Source: Amorphus coralli DSM 19760 (GTDB lineage: Bacteria; Pseudomonadota; Alphaproteobacteria; Rhizobiales; Amorphaceae). From it: a DNA stretch of 64,000 bases. The notes under the pieces are model-generated. The model was not told the DNA's origin, made no database searches, and saw nothing but the letters and a program-made list of their open reading frames with translations. Shown in pieces: positions 44,817 to 53,864 of this stretch. The position numbers and the translations under genes were made by a program. How positions within the stretch are numbered: position 1 is the first letter of the stretch; each line of letters begins with the position of its first letter. The stretch spans positions 1 to 64,000 of the forward strand of contig NZ_KB894572.1 of assembly GCF_000374525.1 (NCBI RefSeq). The letters are read 5' to 3'.

Positions 44817-45066
44817 CGGTATCCTCCCGGTTGGTTGCGCGGTGGCGTGTGGTTCGCTCGCCTGTCAGGAACCTGCAAGACGGCGGTTCTCTTTACGCCC
44901 CGTGCTCCGATATAAACCGCATGTTCCGGGAGCCGACAAGGGTCGGAAACGGAATTGGGCAGATTTCTGAACCAGTCGCAGCATCGAGAGGCGCCGCGGC
45001 GCCGAAACCGACCGGTGGACGGGAAATCGCTCAGACGCTCACCAGCGAAAAGGCAGGCCGGACAGG

Positions 45067-45837
45067 ATGTCAGCCCCCCTTATTCTCGTCACGTCGGACC
45101 AGCGCGCGTTCGACAAATATGTATGGGTGGCCACCCCCACCCAGTATCTGGAAGCTGTCGCGGAGGTTGCGCACGGGGTTCCGGTGGTGGTTCCGGCGCT
45201 CGATGATCCGCTCGACGTCGATGCGCTCCTCGACCGTGCCGACGGTGTTCTGGCAACGGGGTCGAAATCGAACGTCTATCCGGGATGCTACGGTGGATCG
45301 CCGACCGAGGAGGCCGAACCCTACGACCGGGCCCGGGACGCGGTGTCGCTGAACCTGATCGCCCGGGCCGTTGATCGCGGTGTGCCGATGCTGGCGATCT
45401 GCCGCGGCATGCAGGAACTGAATGCGGCGCTGGGCGGGACGTTGCATCCGGCCGTGCATGCCATCGAGGGACGGATGGACCACCGCCCGCCGGAGCACGA
45501 GGACAACGCGGTTCGCTTCAAGCTGAGCCACGAGGTGTCGCTCGATCCCGAGGGGGAGCTCGCGCGGCTCATCGGCGAGACCGATTTCATGGTGAACTCG
45601 CTGCATCGCCAGGCGGTGTTCGCGCTTTCCGACCGGCTGATCGTCGAAGGTCGTGCCCCGGACGGCACCATCGAAGCGGTACGGGTAAAGGACGCTTCGG
45701 CCTTCGCGCTTGCGGTCCAGTGGCATCCGGAATTCTGGGCCCGGACCGATCCGCCGTCGCGGCGGCTGTTCGAAGCCTTCGGCGACGCCGCGCGCGCCTA
45801 TGCGGCGGCCAGGGCCGGATCGCCGGCCACCGCCTGA
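45067..45837 (+). CDS. gamma-glutamyl-gamma-aminobutyrate hydrolase family (class I GATase, PuuD-like)
   Basis: 256 residues. The nucleophile cysteine is in LAICRGMQELNAALGG, and the partner His-Glu is in QWHPEFWA. The sequence DHRPPEHEDNAVRFKLSHEV matches the PuuD branch. It would hydrolyse gamma-glutamyl amides such as gamma-glutamyl-GABA from putrescine breakdown. No other Puu genes are nearby, so the substrate may differ. It is divergent from the TRAP operon. Confidence 0.88.
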   Translation: MSAPLILVTSDQRAFDKYVWVATPTQYLEAVAEVAHGVPVVVPALDDPLDVDALLDRADGVLATGSKSNVYPGCYGGSPTEEAEPYDRARDAVSLNLIARAVDRGVPMLAICRGMQELNAALGGTLHPAVHAIEGRMDHRPPEHEDNAVRFKLSHEVSLDPEGELARLIGETDFMVNSLHRQAVFALSDRLIVEGRAPDGTIEAVRVKDASAFALAVQWHPEFWARTDPPSRRLFEAFGDAARAYAAARAGSPATA

Positions 45838-45924
45838 GGGCGCAATTCGGTTGCGGGAATATTGGACGGCGCACTCGCCTTTCGGTCGCAGTGACAGAGC
45901 GCGTGCGGCGTGCCATGAGGGCTC

Positions 45925-46323
45925 ATGGACCGGATCAGACTCAGAAGGCGGGGAGGGGCGTCGGCGGCATGCGTCGCGGCGCTGGCTTACCTGTTTCTGG
46001 TCACCGCCTTCCTGTCCGGCTTCGCCCAGGGCGCGATGGCCAATCCCGGCGGCGAGCCGTGGCAGGTCATCTGTTCGGCCGGCGTCGGCCAGCCGGGTGA
46101 GGCAGGGGCGGACAGCGACGGCTCCGAAGGGGCCGGGATCACCTGCCCGCTCTGCGCACTCAGCCGGATCGCAACCGCTGCAATGGCACCGGCGGACACC
46201 GCGCCGTCGCTTGACGGCCGTGCGCCGCCGGTCCGGTCCGTCCGATCCGAACCCCACGAGAGCGTTGCCTCCGCGCTCCTCAGGATCCTGACGACAAGTC
46301 CGCGCGCGCCTCCCGTTTCCTGA
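45925..46323 (+). CDS. DUF2946-like small membrane or exported protein
   Basis: 132 residues with one N-terminal hydrophobic segment (ACVAALAYLFLVTAFLSGF) and the cysteine pattern VIC...CPLCALS. That pattern resembles the DUF2946 family, which often sits beside metal-linked genes. No catalytic function is known for the family. It is 71 bp before the PepSY-domain gene, and the pair may be co-transcribed. Confidence 0.55.
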   Translation: MDRIRLRRRGGASAACVAALAYLFLVTAFLSGFAQGAMANPGGEPWQVICSAGVGQPGEAGADSDGSEGAGITCPLCALSRIATAAMAPADTAPSLDGRAPPVRSVRSEPHESVASALLRILTTSPRAPPVS

Positions 46324-46394
46324 CCTTCGACGACTGTCGTGAGCCGGTGCGCGAGGCGTGCCGGCCGATCTTCTTTGCCTGTCAGGAGACTTCG

Positions 46395-47783
46395 ATGTCC
46401 CACGTCCTTTCCGGGCGCGAGGCTGCCGCCGCGGGTGCGCGCTCCTCCGCCGATCTCTATCGCGCCGTCTGGCGCTGGCACTTCTACGCCGGACTGTTCG
46501 TCCTGCCCTTCATGCTCCTGCTCGCCGTGACCGGCGGCATCTATCTCTTCAAGGACGAAATCAACGACCGCATTCAGGCCGATCTCCGCATCGTGGAGCC
46601 GGGCGTCGGCTCCGCGCTTGCGCCGTCGCAAATCGCCGCTGCGGCGCTGGCTGCCCATCCCGGAACGCTGAAGGCCTATGCTCCGCCGGCCGCGCCAGAC
46701 CGGTCGGCGGAGGTCAAGATCGTCGGCGACGACGGCGTCCGCGACACCCTCTTCGTAGACCCCTACACCGGCGCGGTCATCGGCAGCGCGTGGGACGGCG
46801 GATCGTCCGGCAGCGGCGCCATGTGGCTGGTGCGCAAGCTGCACAGTCTCGACTATGCCGGCTGGTGGGCGAGCCGCGTCATCGAGGCGGTGGCCGGTTG
46901 GTGCGTTCTCCTCGTTGCGACCGGCATTTACCTGTGGTGGCCGCGCGGCAAGGATGTCGGCACGGTCACGATCCGCAAACGCAGGGGCCGCCCCTTCTGG
47001 CGCGATCTGCACGCCGTTACCGGCCTTTATGTCGGGCTCTTCATCGTGTTTCTGGCGGTCAGCGGGCTGCCCTGGTCCGGCTTCTGGGGCAAGCAGTTCT
47101 ACGATCTCTCCTACAAGGCCGGGCTGGGCATCCCCGACGGCTACTGGGGCGGCTATCCGACCTCGACCGTTCCGGCCGGCGAGGCACTGGACCAGACGCC
47201 CTGGATCATGCAGCACGAGCCGATGCCGGTGTCGGGCGCGAAGGCGGGTGTTCCGGTCGGCCTCGACCAGGCGGTGGCCGCGGTCGAGGCGCGCGGCATT
47301 CACCCGGGTTATGCGCTCAACATCCCGAGCACACCGGACGGCGTCTTCACTGCGTCCGTCTATCCGCACGACGTGACACAGGAGCGTGTCATCCACGTCG
47401 ACCAGTATTCCGGCGCGGTGCTGTCCGACATGGGGCTCGACGATCTCGGGCCACTGGGCAAGGCGGCGGAGTGGGGCGTTAGCCTGCACATGGGCCAGGC
47501 CTTCGGGATCTGGAACCAGCTCGTGCTGCTGTGTGCCTGCCTCGCGATGGTGGTGCTGGCGGTCTCGGGCGGCGTGATGTGGTGGCGCCGTCGGCCGCAG
47601 GGCTCCATGGGCGTGCCGCCGATGCCCCTGGACCGGCGGGTCTTCCGGGGCCTGATCCTCATCCTGGTCATCGGCGGCATCGTCTTCCCGCTAACCGGGC
47701 TCACGCTCGCTGTGCTCCTGCTTCTCGATCAGATCGTGATCCGGACGGCCGCCCGGCGTCGAGACCGGCGCACGGCCGCCTGA
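46395..47783 (+). CDS. PepSY-associated transmembrane protein, ferric-reductase-like
   Basis: 462 residues from ATG 46395, preceded by CAGGAGAC. It begins WRWHFYAGLFVLPFMLLLAVTGGIYLFKDE, the hallmark of PepSY_TM proteins, with a histidine in the first helix that may ligate heme. Periplasmic PepSY-like segments follow, then the second conserved histidine region RKLHSLDYAGWW and WRDLHAVTGLYVGLF. Four main helices. Such proteins are found with siderophore receptors and are thought to reduce or release iron at the inner membrane. No TonB receptor is in the window. Confidence 0.88.
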   Translation: MSHVLSGREAAAAGARSSADLYRAVWRWHFYAGLFVLPFMLLLAVTGGIYLFKDEINDRIQADLRIVEPGVGSALAPSQIAAAALAAHPGTLKAYAPPAAPDRSAEVKIVGDDGVRDTLFVDPYTGAVIGSAWDGGSSGSGAMWLVRKLHSLDYAGWWASRVIEAVAGWCVLLVATGIYLWWPRGKDVGTVTIRKRRGRPFWRDLHAVTGLYVGLFIVFLAVSGLPWSGFWGKQFYDLSYKAGLGIPDGYWGGYPTSTVPAGEALDQTPWIMQHEPMPVSGAKAGVPVGLDQAVAAVEARGIHPGYALNIPSTPDGVFTASVYPHDVTQERVIHVDQYSGAVLSDMGLDDLGPLGKAAEWGVSLHMGQAFGIWNQLVLLCACLAMVVLAVSGGVMWWRRRPQGSMGVPPMPLDRRVFRGLILILVIGGIVFPLTGLTLAVLLLLDQIVIRTAARRRDRRTAA

Positions 47784-47785
47784 AG

Positions 47786-47824
47786 GCATTCCCTCCCGGA
47801 CCGGTTCGGTCCGGGAGGGAATGC
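47786..47824. repeat. perfect 18-bp hairpin
   Basis: An 18-bp perfect inverted repeat with a 3-nt loop (GTT) starts 3 bp after the PepSY gene stop. It has an A-run rather than a T-run on the right, so the orientation is wrong for a classical terminator of the plus-strand gene. It could still stop transcription by its stability or protect the mRNA end. Confidence 0.65.
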
Positions 47825-47983
47825 GAAAAATGGGCCCACCCGCATAAGGGCCGTTCCTGCGACGCGTTCGCTGGGGCGGGTGCTTGCCATTGCATTCGCA
47901 ATCGCGCGAGCTATGGTCCCGCCGCCACGGCACAGGTGCGCCGCGGCAGCCGCCCCGGCCCTGCAACGGCGTAACGTGCGTTG

Positions 47984-49129
47984 ATGAAGACGATGAGCCC
48001 CGCTTCCGAGCCGACCGGCCTTCCGGTCTACGGCCCCCATCCGGCGCCGGAGATCACGGTCGTGCTGCCGACCTATAACGAGCGGGACAACGTGCCGATC
48101 GCCATCGAGCGCGTGGCCAGGGCGCTGGACGGTCGGTTGTGGGAAATCATCGTCGTGGACGACGATTCCCCGGACGGCACCAGCGACGTGGTCAACGCGA
48201 TCTCCGAGCGCGACGGGCGGGTGCGTTGTATCCGCCGGGTGGGGCGTCGCGGCCTGTCCGGCGCCTGCGTGGAAGGCATGATCGCGGCGGCTTCGCCCAT
48301 CGTGGCGGTGATGGATTCCGACCTGCAGCACGACGAGACGATCCTGCCACGGATGCTGGAAGCCGTTAAAAGCGGATCCGCCGATATCGCGGTGGGCAGC
48401 CGCTATGTGGATGGCGGAGCCTCGAACGAGGGGCTTTCGGCCGTGCGACAGGCCGGCAGCAAGCTGGCCAACGGCCTCGCCAAGGTGCTGCTCGGCGTGC
48501 GCCTCAACGATCCGATGAGCGGCTTCTTCATGCTTCGCCGCGAAATGGTGGAACGGCTCGAGCCGAAGCTGTCGCGCCAGGGATTCAAGATCCTGCTCGA
48601 CATCGTCGCTTCCGCGCCGCGCTCCATCCGGGTGGTGGAGGTCCCGTTCTCCTTCCGCGAACGCGTTGCCGGCGAGAGCAAGCTCGACGAGCTGGTCACC
48701 ATCGAGTTCCTGGCCTTGATCCTCTCAAAGCTGCTGTTCAACGCCGTGTCGGTGCGCTTCATCCTGTTCATGGGGGTTGGCGCCACCGGCGTGGTCGTGC
48801 ATCTGGCGGTCCTGCGGGCTGGCCTGGTCGTTCCGGGCATCGCCTTTGAGGTCGCACAGACGGTGGCGACGGTGGTCGCCATGACGTGGAACTTCTTCCT
48901 CAACAACTGGCTCACCTACCGCGACCGCCGCCTGCACGGGCTGGCCATGGTGCGCGGGCTCCTGTCCTTCTATCTCGTCTGTTCGCTGGGCGTGGTCGCC
49001 AATGTCGGCGTCGCCGGCATGGTGCACGAGGCCGATCAGGTCTGGTGGGTGGCCGGCATTGCGGGTGCCGTTATCGGCGCGGTCTGGAATTATGCCGCCA
49101 GTGCCGCGCTGACCTGGCGCGTGCGCTGA
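47984..49129 (+). CDS. polyprenyl-phosphate mannosyltransferase-like GT2 with GtrA domain
   Basis: 381 residues from ATG 47984 (TTG 47981 or ATG 47993 are alternatives). The GT2 domain shows ITVVLPTYNERDNVPIAIE, IIVVDDDSPDGTSD and AVMDSDLQHDETILP (Dpm1 style DxD), then DPMSGFFMLRR. After about residue 245 it has the four-helix GtrA domain (VRFILFMGVGATGVVVHLAVL, TWNFFLNNWLTYRD). It makes a polyprenyl-phosphate sugar donor and flips it. The next gene, 7 bp away, is a GT39 enzyme that would use such a donor. Confidence 0.9.
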   Translation: MKTMSPASEPTGLPVYGPHPAPEITVVLPTYNERDNVPIAIERVARALDGRLWEIIVVDDDSPDGTSDVVNAISERDGRVRCIRRVGRRGLSGACVEGMIAAASPIVAVMDSDLQHDETILPRMLEAVKSGSADIAVGSRYVDGGASNEGLSAVRQAGSKLANGLAKVLLGVRLNDPMSGFFMLRREMVERLEPKLSRQGFKILLDIVASAPRSIRVVEVPFSFRERVAGESKLDELVTIEFLALILSKLLFNAVSVRFILFMGVGATGVVVHLAVLRAGLVVPGIAFEVAQTVATVVAMTWNFFLNNWLTYRDRRLHGLAMVRGLLSFYLVCSLGVVANVGVAGMVHEADQVWWVAGIAGAVIGAVWNYAASAALTWRVR

Positions 49130-49136
49130 GGCAACC

Positions 49137-50675
49137 GTGAGCACCTCCGCTTCCCCGGTTGGTTTCCGCGGCCCGAAGTCGCTTCTCGACCTTGCCTCGC
49201 CCTGGACCGTCGCAGGCATCGTCGCCCTCCTGACCGTGATCCGGCTCGTGGCCGCGGCAACCGTCGGCCTCACCGAGGACGAGGCCTATTACCGGCTGTG
49301 GGCCATGGCGCCAGCCTGGGGCTACTACGATCACCCGCCGATGGTGGCCTGGTGGATTGCGGCCGGGCAGGCGATCTTCGGCGACACGCTCCTCGGCATC
49401 CGCTTCTTCACGGTGATCTCCGTCTCGCTCGGCTCGCTCGCCATCTGGCGGGCCGGTGCGATCCTCACGTCTGACGCCCGCATCGCCGGGCGCGCCGTCG
49501 TCTGGTTCAACGCGACTCTGCTGGTCGGCATCGGCGCGATGATCGCCACGCCGGACGTGCCGTCGGCCTTCTTCTGGGGGCTGGCTCTGTGGGCCATGCT
49601 GGAACTGGTCCACCGCGATGACGGCCGCTGGTGGCTGGCCGTGGGCCTGTTTGCCGGGCTGGGCCTGCTGGCCAAATATTCCGGCCTGTTCCTGGGGGGC
49701 GGCATCGTCCTGTGGATGCTGGTGGTGCCAGGTCAGTGGCGCTGGCTGGCAAGCCCCTGGCTGTGGCTGGGGGGTATCCTTGCGCTGGCCCTGTTCGCGC
49801 CGGTGGTGATGTGGAACGCGGCCAACGACTGGGCCTCGTTCGCCAAGCAGTTCGGTCGGGTCGCCGGCGATCAGTTCGACGAGCGCTTCATCCCGGAATT
49901 TCTGCTGGCGGAAATCGGACTGATCGGGCCGCTGATGCTGCCCTTCCTTGTCGTGGGCATCATCGGCATCGCGAAATCGCCGCGCCGGATGGCGCCGGGG
50001 AACTGGCTGGTGCTGCTGTCCGGACTGCCGTTCCTGGCCTATCTGCTGGTTCATGGCCTGCACGACCGGGTTCAGGGCAACTGGCCGGCGCCGCTCTATC
50101 CGGCGGTGGCGTTGATCGCCGCACAGGGCGCCGCGCTGGTGGGCGTCTCCGCACGGCGCAAGCGTGGCTGGGAGAGGCTCAGGATGCTGGTGGCGCCGGT
50201 GGGGATCGGTCTCTCGCTGCTCCTGATCGTGCATGCCAGTCTCGGTGCGGGGTTCGTCACAACGAAGGATCCGACCAAGCAGCTGAGGGGCTGGGACACG
50301 TTCTCAGCCGAGATCGACCGGATGCGCGAGACCGCCGGAGCGCAATGGATCGGGGCGGTCCACTACACGGTGACCGGCGAACTGGCCTTTCATCTGCCTG
50401 ACGTCCCCGTTTTCGGGGTCGTGGAACCGCTGCGTTACGCGAACCTGCCCGATCCCGATACGGCGCTGTTGCAGAAGCCGGGGCTGGTGCTCGACGAACA
50501 CCGGCGCCTGGGCACGGACATCCTCGGCGGCCGCTTCGACCGCTTCGAGCAGATCGGGACCGTCACCCGTACGGCCAACGGCGTCGCGATCGCGACCTAC
50601 GATGTCTGGCTGGTGGATGGCGCGAAGGGCGATCCGACCGGCCGGACCGGCCCGATCGACGCGCAAGCGGACTAG
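49137..50675 (+). CDS. family 39 glycosyltransferase (ArnT/PMT-type)
   Basis: 512 residues from GTG 49137. A multi-pass membrane enzyme with the GT39 N-terminal motif TEDEAYYRLWAM followed by GYYDHPPMVAWWI, containing the Asp/Glu pair in the first periplasmic loop. About eleven helices precede a 100-residue soluble C-terminus. It transfers a sugar from a polyprenyl-phosphate donor to lipid A, a glycan or a protein. Gene order with the GT2-GtrA enzyme suggests donor and transferase. It is convergent with ExoD, and the two stop codons share the bases CTAG. Confidence 0.9.
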   Translation: MSTSASPVGFRGPKSLLDLASPWTVAGIVALLTVIRLVAAATVGLTEDEAYYRLWAMAPAWGYYDHPPMVAWWIAAGQAIFGDTLLGIRFFTVISVSLGSLAIWRAGAILTSDARIAGRAVVWFNATLLVGIGAMIATPDVPSAFFWGLALWAMLELVHRDDGRWWLAVGLFAGLGLLAKYSGLFLGGGIVLWMLVVPGQWRWLASPWLWLGGILALALFAPVVMWNAANDWASFAKQFGRVAGDQFDERFIPEFLLAEIGLIGPLMLPFLVVGIIGIAKSPRRMAPGNWLVLLSGLPFLAYLLVHGLHDRVQGNWPAPLYPAVALIAAQGAALVGVSARRKRGWERLRMLVAPVGIGLSLLLIVHASLGAGFVTTKDPTKQLRGWDTFSAEIDRMRETAGAQWIGAVHYTVTGELAFHLPDVPVFGVVEPLRYANLPDPDTALLQKPGLVLDEHRRLGTDILGGRFDRFEQIGTVTRTANGVAIATYDVWLVDGAKGDPTGRTGPIDAQAD

Positions 50676-51313
50676 AAAACGCTCGCTGCAGCCAGCCCGG
50701 CGAGGGCAGCGAACCAGCCAATGGCCGTCGCGAGTCCCGCCGCGACCACCACCCCGTCACGGGTGGTCAGTCCCAGACCGATGAGAAGCAGCACGGCGCC
50801 CGGAGGAAGTGCTGCAAAGGGCACGAGCGCCAGTGCGGTCATCGAGACTGCGGTCATGGCCGCGACGCCGGCAACCAGGCGGGACCACGGCCGCTCGGTG
50901 AGGATGAGCAGGCGCGGTTTCAGGACCGGATCGAGAAAGCGGGCAGTGGGGCGGACGCGCCGAACCAGGCCTGCCACGGTCTCCGGGGCGACATCGATGG
51001 CGGAGAGACGCCGTGGCAGGGCAAGGCACGGCCGGCCGAGCGCAAGCTGGCCAGCGGCGAGCAGGGCCACCAGGCCGGGCACGGCACTGATGCCGGGTAT
51101 CGCGCCGGTCGGCAGGATGGCGAACAGCGCGCACAGCGCCAGAACCGGGCCAAAGGATCGCGATCCGAGTCGGCCCAGCAGGCTGCCGACGGTTTCCGAA
51201 CCGAAGCCCCTGGCGAGCCGGTCGAGAAGGGCGCTCAGGCTAGGCGGTGGAACCGTGAGCCGGTGGAGATGAAGCCGAACCCTCCGGCGATGCCTGACGG
51301 AGGCGGTCGCCAT
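50672..51313 (-). CDS. exoD: exopolysaccharide synthesis ExoD-family protein
   Basis: 213 residues from ATG 51313; the longer frame does not resemble the family. It has about five hydrophobic stretches, including LALCALFAILPTGAIPGISAVPG and VAAMTAVSMTALALVPFAAL, typical of ExoD. ExoD affects exopolysaccharide and alkali tolerance in Sinorhizobium, mechanism unknown. The stop overlaps the GT39 stop by 4 bp on the opposite strand. Confidence 0.85.
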   Translation of the reverse strand: MATASVRHRRRVRLHLHRLTVPPPSLSALLDRLARGFGSETVGSLLGRLGSRSFGPVLALCALFAILPTGAIPGISAVPGLVALLAAGQLALGRPCLALPRRLSAIDVAPETVAGLVRRVRPTARFLDPVLKPRLLILTERPWSRLVAGVAAMTAVSMTALALVPFAALPPGAVLLLIGLGLTTRDGVVVAAGLATAIGWFAALAGLAAASVF

Positions 51314-51324
51314 CGGGCCTGCCC

Positions 51325-52530
51325 CTATTGTCCTTCCGCGCAGATCGTGTCGGCGGCGGCCGCGTCGGAGCACGAGGCGATGGACGCGTTGCGATCGGCC
51401 GCGGCATCGAGCCGGGTGGCCAGCGCCGAGGCATCGATGGGCAGCGCGAACTGCTCGTCGACGGCGAAGGCGCCGACGGCGCGGCGCACCTGTTCCTGGT
51501 CGCTGGCGGACGCGGATTGGGGCAGGTAGCGCAGTTGCTTCAGCCGGCTCACCACGGCGGGATCGGAAAGGGCGGCGTCCATGCCGTCGTCAGTCGCGCC
51601 GGCGGACGCGGTCTGCGTCTCCTGCGGCTGCGGCTGGGCCTCGTCGCCGCCGCCACCGCCGGGATAGATCACGCGCGAGACGGTGTCCTCCTCGGTCAGC
51701 TCGCGCGCTGGCGGAGCATCGACCGGCGTCGTCGACGTGCCCCCAATGACCGCCTGGCCGTCTGGCGCGGCCGCCGCGGTCTGTGTCGCAGGCGTGCCCG
51801 ACGGCTGTCCGTCGGGACCGGTTCCGGCGGTCTGGGTCGGATCGCCGGGAAGCTGGCCTTCCTCGACGGCTTCCGGCACCGCGCCAATGCCGTCCGCCTC
51901 CGGCAGAGCACCTTCCTCGAAGGCGCGCTGCGCGTCGGCCGCGGCCTGCTGCTCTTCCGGCGTCAGCGGCTGCGGGCCGCTCGGCGAGCCGAGCTCACCG
52001 GTCTCGATCTCCGCGCCGGGCTCGCCGGGGATCAGGCCGCGCCGACGCAGTTCGTCCTCGGACATTTCCGGAATGTCGCCGGCTTCGCCGATCACCGGGC
52101 CGGTGCCCGTCGCTTCGCGGCTGATGATGGTTTCCGGCTGCACCATGACCCAGACGCCGTCGCTGCGGCGGCAGCGGAAGCCCTGCATGACGACGCGCTC
52201 GGCGGGGCCGGAATAGGTTACCTCGTAGCCGCGGCAGGGATTGGCGCAGGTGATGCAGGGCTGGCTGGTGCGGCGCTCGACGGCCTGGAAGGAGCGCACG
52301 CTGACATTGGCGCCGGACGGGGCGCTGAAGGAATCCGGGGAGCCGGGCGGTGCGAACTGGAGGATGGACTGAAGCTGCTGGTCGATGGCGCCGAGATCGC
52401 GCGGCGGAATCGGCCCGCCCTGGGCATGGGCCGGCGCGGCGGCGAGGGCGCCGGCGGCAAGCAGGGCGCCAAGGGCGGCGGTCCGCCGCAGGCCGCGCTG
52501 AATGCGCGCAAGAAGAATGGTCGGTGTCAT
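51325..52530 (-). CDS. secreted hypothetical protein, Pro/Gln/Thr-rich
   Basis: 401 residues from ATG 52530. A Sec signal peptide ends near AHAQ. Residues 40-150 form a small domain with four cysteines (CITCANPC and FRCRRSDGVWVMV) that resembles part of bacterial surface-antigen domains. The middle (150-330) is Gly/Pro/Thr/Gln-rich and probably disordered, and the last 60 residues contain two cysteines (ASCSDAAAADTIC). I do not recognise the family and assign no function. Upstream toward the tRNA there is a 371-bp stretch (52531-52901) with no gene apart from the tRNA promoter. Confidence 0.7.
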   Translation of the reverse strand: MTPTILLARIQRGLRRTAALGALLAAGALAAAPAHAQGGPIPPRDLGAIDQQLQSILQFAPPGSPDSFSAPSGANVSVRSFQAVERRTSQPCITCANPCRGYEVTYSGPAERVVMQGFRCRRSDGVWVMVQPETIISREATGTGPVIGEAGDIPEMSEDELRRRGLIPGEPGAEIETGELGSPSGPQPLTPEEQQAAADAQRAFEEGALPEADGIGAVPEAVEEGQLPGDPTQTAGTGPDGQPSGTPATQTAAAAPDGQAVIGGTSTTPVDAPPARELTEEDTVSRVIYPGGGGGDEAQPQPQETQTASAGATDDGMDAALSDPAVVSRLKQLRYLPQSASASDQEQVRRAVGAFAVDEQFALPIDASALATRLDAAADRNASIASCSDAAAADTICAEGQ

Positions 52531-52841
52531 CGGTCCGGTGTCCCGTGGTGGCGACGCGCCGGCGGCAGCCTCCCGCGCATCATGACGTCTGCCCGTTTCC
52601 CAGCCCGGCTGCAACCGCGCCCGGCGGTCGCGACCTGCCCGGAACGGGGCTCGCACGGCGGGATCGCCCCATCGTGCGCCCGCTCGGATGTGTATTCTTC
52701 CCTCATCCATTCAAGCCGACTTCGGCGGCAAGGTGGCAAGATGGCCGGTTTTTCGCTGTATTGGGCGATCGCGTGCCGTTCGCGACCCAGCCCACCCCAA
52801 AAAAACCGTCGGTGCACCGGTGGATCGGTGACTTTCGCCTC

Positions 52842-52870
52842 TTGCCGAGCCGCTTTGTGCTCCTTATAAC
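52842..52870 (+). promoter_or_regulatory. sigma70 promoter for tRNA-Glu
   Basis: TTGCCG (52842-52847) and TATAAC (52865-52870) with the ideal 17-bp spacing. The tRNA starts 32 bp after the -10 box. Confidence 0.7.
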
Positions 52871-52901
52871 CCCGCCAACGTTCGCAAGAGCGTCGCGGTG
52901 T

Positions 52902-52976
52902 GCGCCCTTCGTCTATCGGTTAGGACGCCAGATTTTCATTCTGGAAAGAGGGGTTCGACTCCCCTAGGGCGTGCCA
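52902..52976 (+). tRNA. tRNA-Glu (anticodon UUC)
   Basis: 75 nt with CCA encoded. The acceptor stem GCGCCCT / AGGGCGT pairs over 7 bp (first pair G-U). The D-loop has CTATCGGTTAGGACG, the anticodon loop ATTTTCATT carries TTC at the anticodon, and the T-arm contains GGGGTTCGACTCCCC. It is the only tRNA seen in the window. No integrase or duplicated tRNA end is close by. Confidence 0.95.
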
Positions 52977-53144
52977 CCCGCTCCCCGGCCAGGGGCTTTT
53001 TCCCTCTCTATCTGCCTGTGGAATCCCGTCGCGAGTGCACACTCGCGCGCGCGGTGGCGCGTGGTTCTCTTTCGCCATGGCGACTTGGGGAAAGGCAGAG
53101 GGCATTTGAGCCTGCCGCGAAACAGGCGGGCGAGGCCTTCCGCC

Positions 53145-53864
53145 TCAGGCGATCTCGAAAAGGCGGCCGAAGCCGGGGCGTGGCGTGTGGGCGCCGGCCA
53201 GCCGGGCGAGATCCCAGACGCCGGCGGTGGCGCTGGTGACAACCGGAGGCGACCCCTTTGCCTCCAGCTGGCGCACGCAGTCCAACGTCTGCAGACCGCC
53301 GCAGGAAATCAGAAGCGCGTCGGCCCCTGCAGCCGCTTCGATCGCGCGGCGGCCTTCGTGAACCAGCTGCTCTGTCCCGACACCGGCCACTTCCGAGACT
53401 GCGCGGATCTTCAGCGCCTGCAGCGAGGCGATCGAGAACCCGTGGCCTTCCAGATAAGCCTGAAGCAGCCGGTTCACGTCGTCCTCGTAGGCGGTCAGAA
53501 CGGCAAGCCGGCGCGCGGAGACGGCCCGCAGCGCGCGGATGATCGCCGAGCTCATGGTCGATGAGGGGCGCCCGGAGCGTTCCGCCACCAGCGCGGCAAG
53601 CGCGTCGTTGAAATCCGCGCCGCGAAAGAAGCTGAGCGACGTCCCCATGATGCCGACGACATCGGCCCCCCTTGCCGCGAGACCTGCCGCGGCGTCGCCG
53701 ACGAAATCCGTGACGCGGGCGTAGTCGTCCGGCGCCATGTCTGCGAGGCCGAGACCATGGGCGAGAAAGCGCAGCTCCGGATAGACCGCGGGGGCTTCGG
53801 GCGGTACCTCGCCGGCGGCCGGCGGGACGATCATGCCGATGGTGGGGGGCGTTTCCTCGCTCAT
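53145..53864 (-). CDS. arylmalonate decarboxylase homologue
   Basis: 239 residues. It aligns from end to end, as I recall it, with Bordetella arylmalonate decarboxylase (EC 4.1.1.76): TIGMIVPPAAG, GTSLSFFRGADFNDAL, TAYEDDVN and LLISCGGLQTLD, then PGFGRLFE. Catalytic Cys188, Gly74-Thr75-Ser76 of the dioxyanion hole and Tyr126 fall at the same numbers as in the known enzyme. Pocket residues Leu40, Leu77 and Val156 are kept, while positions 43 and 159 are Met and Val. A single active-site cysteine argues against a two-cysteine racemase. It would decarboxylate a substituted malonate without cofactor. The ATG overlaps the stop of the transporter gene tctA. Confidence 0.9.
   Translation of the reverse strand: MSEETPPTIGMIVPPAAGEVPPEAPAVYPELRFLAHGLGLADMAPDDYARVTDFVGDAAAGLAARGADVVGIMGTSLSFFRGADFNDALAALVAERSGRPSSTMSSAIIRALRAVSARRLAVLTAYEDDVNRLLQAYLEGHGFSIASLQALKIRAVSEVAGVGTEQLVHEGRRAIEAAAGADALLISCGGLQTLDCVRQLEAKGSPPVVTSATAGVWDLARLAGAHTPRPGFGRLFEIA

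Noticed and set aside
44817-45066. riboswitch or attenuator in the TRAP / hydrolase divergent region
   Set aside because: No known aptamer pattern or terminator-antiterminator pair could be recognised.
47786-47824. classical rho-independent terminator
   Set aside because: The stem is perfect, but an A-run rather than a T-run follows on the coding strand.
52531-52841. possible gene between the secreted protein and the tRNA promoter
   Set aside because: The only open frames are upstream extensions or shadows, without a ribosome-binding site or family resemblance.
52902-52976. tRNA-Glu as the attachment site of an integrated island
   Set aside because: There is no duplicated tRNA end, integrase or phage gene on either side; the catabolic island beyond it has ordinary composition.
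53145-53864. aspartate/glutamate racemase or maleate isomerase
   Set aside because: The first catalytic cysteine is Gly74, and the GTSLSF and Cys188 pattern is that of arylmalonate decarboxylase.
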